Below are positions 60,964-64,000 of a stretch of DNA of 64,000 nucleotides, piece after piece. The position numbers and the translations under genes were made by a program. Location of the stretch: the NCBI RefSeq assembly GCF_008327685.1, contig NZ_BDDE01000012.1, forward strand, positions 620,001 through 684,000, given 5' to 3'. The notes beneath the pieces are model-generated. The model was given only the letters and a program-made list of their open reading frames with translations. It was not told the DNA's origin and ran no database searches. Positions within the stretch are counted from its first letter, which is position 1, and each line of letters begins with the position of its first letter. The stretch comes from Actinomadura sp. K4S16. GTDB lineage: Bacteria; Actinomycetota; Actinomycetes; Streptosporangiales; Streptosporangiaceae.

Positions 60964-61755
60964 GTGAACGCGCTGACGGTCCTCGCCTCCGGCGGAGATG
61001 AGTTCCGGGCCCCCGGGCCGGAGCTGTTCGACTTCCCGCCCCTGTTCGCCGGCGGCCCCGCTTGGCTCACCAAGCCCGTCGTCTTCGCGGTCGTCGGGTC
61101 GCTGGTGGTCGTCGTCTTCTTCTGGAGCGCCTTCGCCAAGCCGAAGCTCGTGCCGCGGGGCGTGCAGAACCTCGGCGAGCTCGGCTACATGTTCGTGCGG
61201 GACGAGATCGCCCGCCCGTTCCTCGGCAAGAAGACCGACCAGTGGATGCCGCTGCTGATGTCGATGTTCTTCCTGATCTGGATCTGGAACATCTTCGCGG
61301 TCGTCCCGATCATCCAGTTCCCGATCGCCTCGCACATCGCGTTCCCGATCGTGCTGGCGCTCTTCGTCTACATCCTCAAGGTCTACCTCGGCCTGCGGCA
61401 CCAGGGGATCCGGTACTTCACCAACATGATCCCCAGCGGCCTGCCGCTGCCCGTCTACTTCCTGCTGGTGCCGATCGAGTACCTCTCGACCTTCGTCCTG
61501 GCCCCGTTCACCCACGCGGTCCGGCTCTTCGCCAACATGTTCGCGGGCCACACGATCCTGGCGTTCTTCAGCCTGGTCGGCTTCTGGTTCCTCTTCGAGA
61601 AGCCCACGGTCGCGGGGTTCGGCGTCGGTGTCATCGGCGTGATCGTCACCATCGCCATGACGGCGCTGGAGCTGCTGATCCAGTTCCTGCAGGCGTTCCT
61701 GTTCACGATGCTGGCCGCCATGTACATCCAGAGCGGCCTGGAAGCCGACCACTAG
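60964..61755 (+). CDS. atpB: ATP synthase subunit a
   Basis: A 263-residue F0 subunit that forms the proton half-channels. The essential Arg is in APFTHAVRLFANMFAGH, with ALELLIQFLQAFLFTMLAAMYI in the last helix. GTG start after GAAGGGAACGCC. Standard operon position. Confidence 0.97.
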   Translation: MNALTVLASGGDEFRAPGPELFDFPPLFAGGPAWLTKPVVFAVVGSLVVVVFFWSAFAKPKLVPRGVQNLGELGYMFVRDEIARPFLGKKTDQWMPLLMSMFFLIWIWNIFAVVPIIQFPIASHIAFPIVLALFVYILKVYLGLRHQGIRYFTNMIPSGLPLPVYFLLVPIEYLSTFVLAPFTHAVRLFANMFAGHTILAFFSLVGFWFLFEKPTVAGFGVGVIGVIVTIAMTALELLIQFLQAFLFTMLAAMYIQSGLEADH

Positions 61756-61808
61756 AACCGCATGGTGCGCGGCGCCCCGGCTCCGCGCCTTCACCGACAA
61801 CTCCGTAA

Positions 61809-62090
<282 letters not shown>

Positions 62091-62121
62091 GGCCGTCCGA
62101 ACCTGAGGAAGGGCTGCAGAC

Positions 62122-62679
62122 ATGATCACAGCAGCTTCCGTCCTGGCGGCGGAGAGCAACAACCCTCTCATTCCGCACCCGTTCGAGCTGGTCGTCGGCA
62201 TCTTCTCGTTCCTGGTCGTCCTGATCTTCCTCGGCAAGATCCTCACGCCGCGCATCCAGAAGACGCTGGAGGAGCGGACCGAGGCGATCGAGGGCGGTCT
62301 CGTCCGGGCCGAGGAGGCGCAGAAGGAGGCCCAGCAGGTCCTCGAGCAGTACAAGGCCCAGCAGAAGGCGGCCGCGCTCGAGGCGTCCAACGAGCGACGC
62401 AAGGCCGAGGAGCAGGGCGCGCAGATCATCGCCCAGGCCAAGGAGCAGGCCCAGGTCGAGGCGCGCCGCATCGTCGAGAACGCCAAGGCCCAGATCGAGG
62501 CCGAGCGGCAGCAGGCGCTGCAGTCGCTCCGCGCCGAGATCGGCGCCATGTCGGTCGAGCTCGCCGGACGCGTCGTGGGCGAGTCCCTTGAGGACAGCGC
62601 GCGGCAGAGCCGGGTCGTCGACCGGTTCCTCGAGGAGCTCGAGGAACGCGCTCGCACCCAGGAGCAGATCACATCATGA
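62122..62679 (+). CDS. atpF: ATP synthase subunit b
   Basis: A 185-residue stator subunit. One membrane helix (residues about 20-42, LVVGIFSFLVVLIFLGKIL) is followed by a long charged coiled coil (RAEEAQKEAQQVLEQYKAQQ) and a C-terminal delta-binding part. The stop overlaps atpH by 4 bp. Confidence 0.97.
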   Translation: MITAASVLAAESNNPLIPHPFELVVGIFSFLVVLIFLGKILTPRIQKTLEERTEAIEGGLVRAEEAQKEAQQVLEQYKAQQKAAALEASNERRKAEEQGAQIIAQAKEQAQVEARRIVENAKAQIEAERQQALQSLRAEIGAMSVELAGRVVGESLEDSARQSRVVDRFLEELEERARTQEQITS

Positions 62680-63497
62680 CCATCACGGGAGCGGTGAGCA
62701 GGGCGTCGCTGGCCGAGGCCAAGGAGCGGCTGGAGGCCGTGATCCCCTCCGCCGACCTGGCGCGGCTCGGCGGCGACCTGTTCGCGGTGCTGCACCTGAT
62801 CGACCGCGAGCACGGCCTGCGGCGGGCGGTCTCCGACCCGTCGCGGGACGGTGCCGAGAAGGCGCAGCTCGTCCAGATCCTGCTGGAGGGCAAGGTGTCG
62901 CCGGCCGCTCTCGGGCTGGTCGCCGACGTCGTCCGGCTGCGCTGGTCGACGCCGTCGGAGCTGACGGACGCGGTGGAGATCCTCGCGGTCACCGCCGAGT
63001 CCGCCCGCGCCGAGGCGGACGGGAGGATCGACGACCTGGAGGACGAGCTGTTCCGCTTCTCCCGGGTCGTCGAGGGGGAGCCGGACCTGCGCGGCGCCCT
63101 CGCCAACCCGGGCCTGCCGGGCGAGAACAAGCTCGGCCTGGTCAACGCGCTGGTGGAGGGCAAGGTCACCGACGCGACGCTGACGCTCGTCACCGAGCTC
63201 GTGCTGCGCCCGCGAGGACGTAGCCTGGAAGGTGGGCTCGCCGAGTACGGCAGGCTCGTCGCCCAGCGTCGGCAGCGGCTGGTGGCCCTGGTCCGCACGC
63301 CGGTGCCGCTGTCGGCGGAGCAGCGGACGCGGCTCGCCGCGGTGCTCGCCGCCGCCTACGGGCACGAAGTACACCTGAACATCGAGCTCGACCCCACCGC
63401 GATCGGCGGCCTGTCGGTCCAGATCGGGGACGAGATCATCGACGGCACGATCGCCGGACGGCTGGACGACGTCCGCCGGCGGCTCGGCACCGGCTGA
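62676..63497 (+). CDS. atpH: ATP synthase subunit delta
   Basis: A 273-residue delta subunit linking F1 to the b stalk. It is longer than the E. coli protein (177), as usual in actinobacteria. The C-terminal domain ends in [39 protein letters not shown], the conserved signature. ATGA overlap with atpF. Confidence 0.96.
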   Translation: MTITGAVSRASLAEAKERLEAVIPSADLARLGGDLFAVLHLIDREHGLRRAVSDPSRDGAEKAQLVQILLEGKVSPAALGLVADVVRLRWSTPSELTDAVEILAVTAESARAEADGRIDDLEDELFRFSRVVEGEPDLRGALANPGLPGENKLGLVNALVEGKVTDATLTLVTELVLRPRGRSLEGGLAEYGRLVAQRRQRLVALVRTPVPLSAEQRTRLAAVLAAAYGHEVHLNIELDPTAIGGLSVQIGDEIIDGTIAGRLDDVRRRLGTG

Positions 63498-63538
63498 CCC
63501 GCCGGTTGGCTGACCCCATAGGGAGCAAGAGAGGAATC

Positions 63539-64000
63539 ATGGCGGAGCTGACGATCCGTCCGGATGAGATCCGGAACGCGCTGGAGCGCTTCGTCCAGTC
63601 GTACGAGCCCGAGGCCGCCGCGCGCGAAGAGGTCGGCACCGTCGTCGATTCCGGCGACGGTATCGCCCACGTCGAGGGCCTGCCCTCCGCGATGGCGAAC
63701 GAACTCCTTGAGTTCGAGGACGGTACCCGTGGCCTGGCTCTGAACCTGGACGTGCGTGAGATCGGCGCCGTTGTCCTTGGCGACTTCAGCAAGATCGAAG
63801 AGGGCCAGAAGGTCCGCCGGACCGGCGAGGTCCTCTCGGTCCCCGTCGGCGACGGCTTCCTTGGCCGCGTCGTGGACGCGCTGGGCAACCCCCTGGACGG
63901 CAAGGGCCCGATCGAGACGACCGAGCGCCGCGCGCTCGAGCTGCAGGCCCCCACGGTCGTGCAGCGGCAGTCGGTGAGCGAGCCGCTGCAGACCGGCATC
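63539..64000 (+). CDS. atpA: ATP synthase subunit alpha, N-terminal part
   Basis: The first 154 codons of the F1 alpha subunit, cut by the window end before the P-loop. It shows the beta-barrel domain ([37 protein letters not shown]) and [27 protein letters not shown] precedes the ATG. Confidence 0.98.
   Translation, partial: MAELTIRPDEIRNALERFVQSYEPEAAAREEVGTVVDSGDGIAHVEGLPSAMANELLEFEDGTRGLALNLDVREIGAVVLGDFSKIEEGQKVRRTGEVLSVPVGDGFLGRVVDALGNPLDGKGPIETTERRALELQAPTVVQRQSVSEPLQTGI

Overview
The window is very GC-rich DNA with strong third-position GC bias, frequent GTG and TTG starts and ATGA/GTGA gene overlaps. That points to a filamentous actinomycete. The gene set (bacterial cutinase, hopanoid operon, DUF574 methyltransferase, XRE/DUF5753 regulator, PucR and LAL regulators, Arg/Gly-rich Rho) fits Streptosporangiales, most likely Thermomonosporaceae (Actinomadura or Thermomonospora-like). 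That placement is inference. No prophage, CRISPR array or biosynthetic megasynthase is visible.

Layout. 1-600: 3' end of a TnpB element. 0.85-12 kb: a PucR regulator, a secreted cutinase of the PET-hydrolase type, a histidine kinase built from two tandem kinase halves with a convergent NarL-type regulator, a MacB/FtsX-type ABC exporter, two translationally coupled SDR proteins with altered catalytic residues, and a divergent second PucR regulator. 12.5-15.8 kb: a second TnpB element, a DUF574 methyltransferase and an XRE-DUF5753 regulator. 16-23.2 kb: a hopanoid operon in the order hpnC-hpnD-hpnE-polyprenyl synthase-shc-hpnH. 23.2-24.2 kb: an NlpC/P60 cell-wall hydrolase under a c-di-AMP (ydaO) riboswitch. 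24.5-31 kb: a DHA2 MFS exporter, an ECF41 sigma factor with its divergent COE partner, a BpsA-like branched-polyamine synthase, and a SigE-type ECF factor with a coupled membrane protein. 31-40 kb: an AceE-like ThDP enzyme, a VOC protein, a LAL regulator, a truncated haemoglobin, a lipoprotein, an unknown protein and a universal stress protein.

From 40 kb onward the region is mostly conserved core: tRNA-Arg(CCG), a stand-alone receiver, an ArgS-related DALR protein, lysA-hom-thrC-thrB, rho, a two-component pair, rpmE, prfA-prmC, a Sua5/YrdC protein, a WecA-type transferase, and the ATP synthase operon (atpI, atpZ-like, atpB-E-F-H and the start of atpA). It is interrupted at 54.6-56.1 kb by a third, distinct tnpB with a degraded divergent tnpA, inserted exactly at the 3' end of a dihydrofolate-reductase-like gene.

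The points most worth follow-up are: the tandem kinase whose first half has Asp in place of the phospho-acceptor His and of the N-box Asn; the SDR pair lacking both catalytic tyrosines; the TnpB copies, whose right ends give readable guide predictions and in two cases share stop codons with flanking DNA; the cutinase; and the leader hairpins of the MFS gene.
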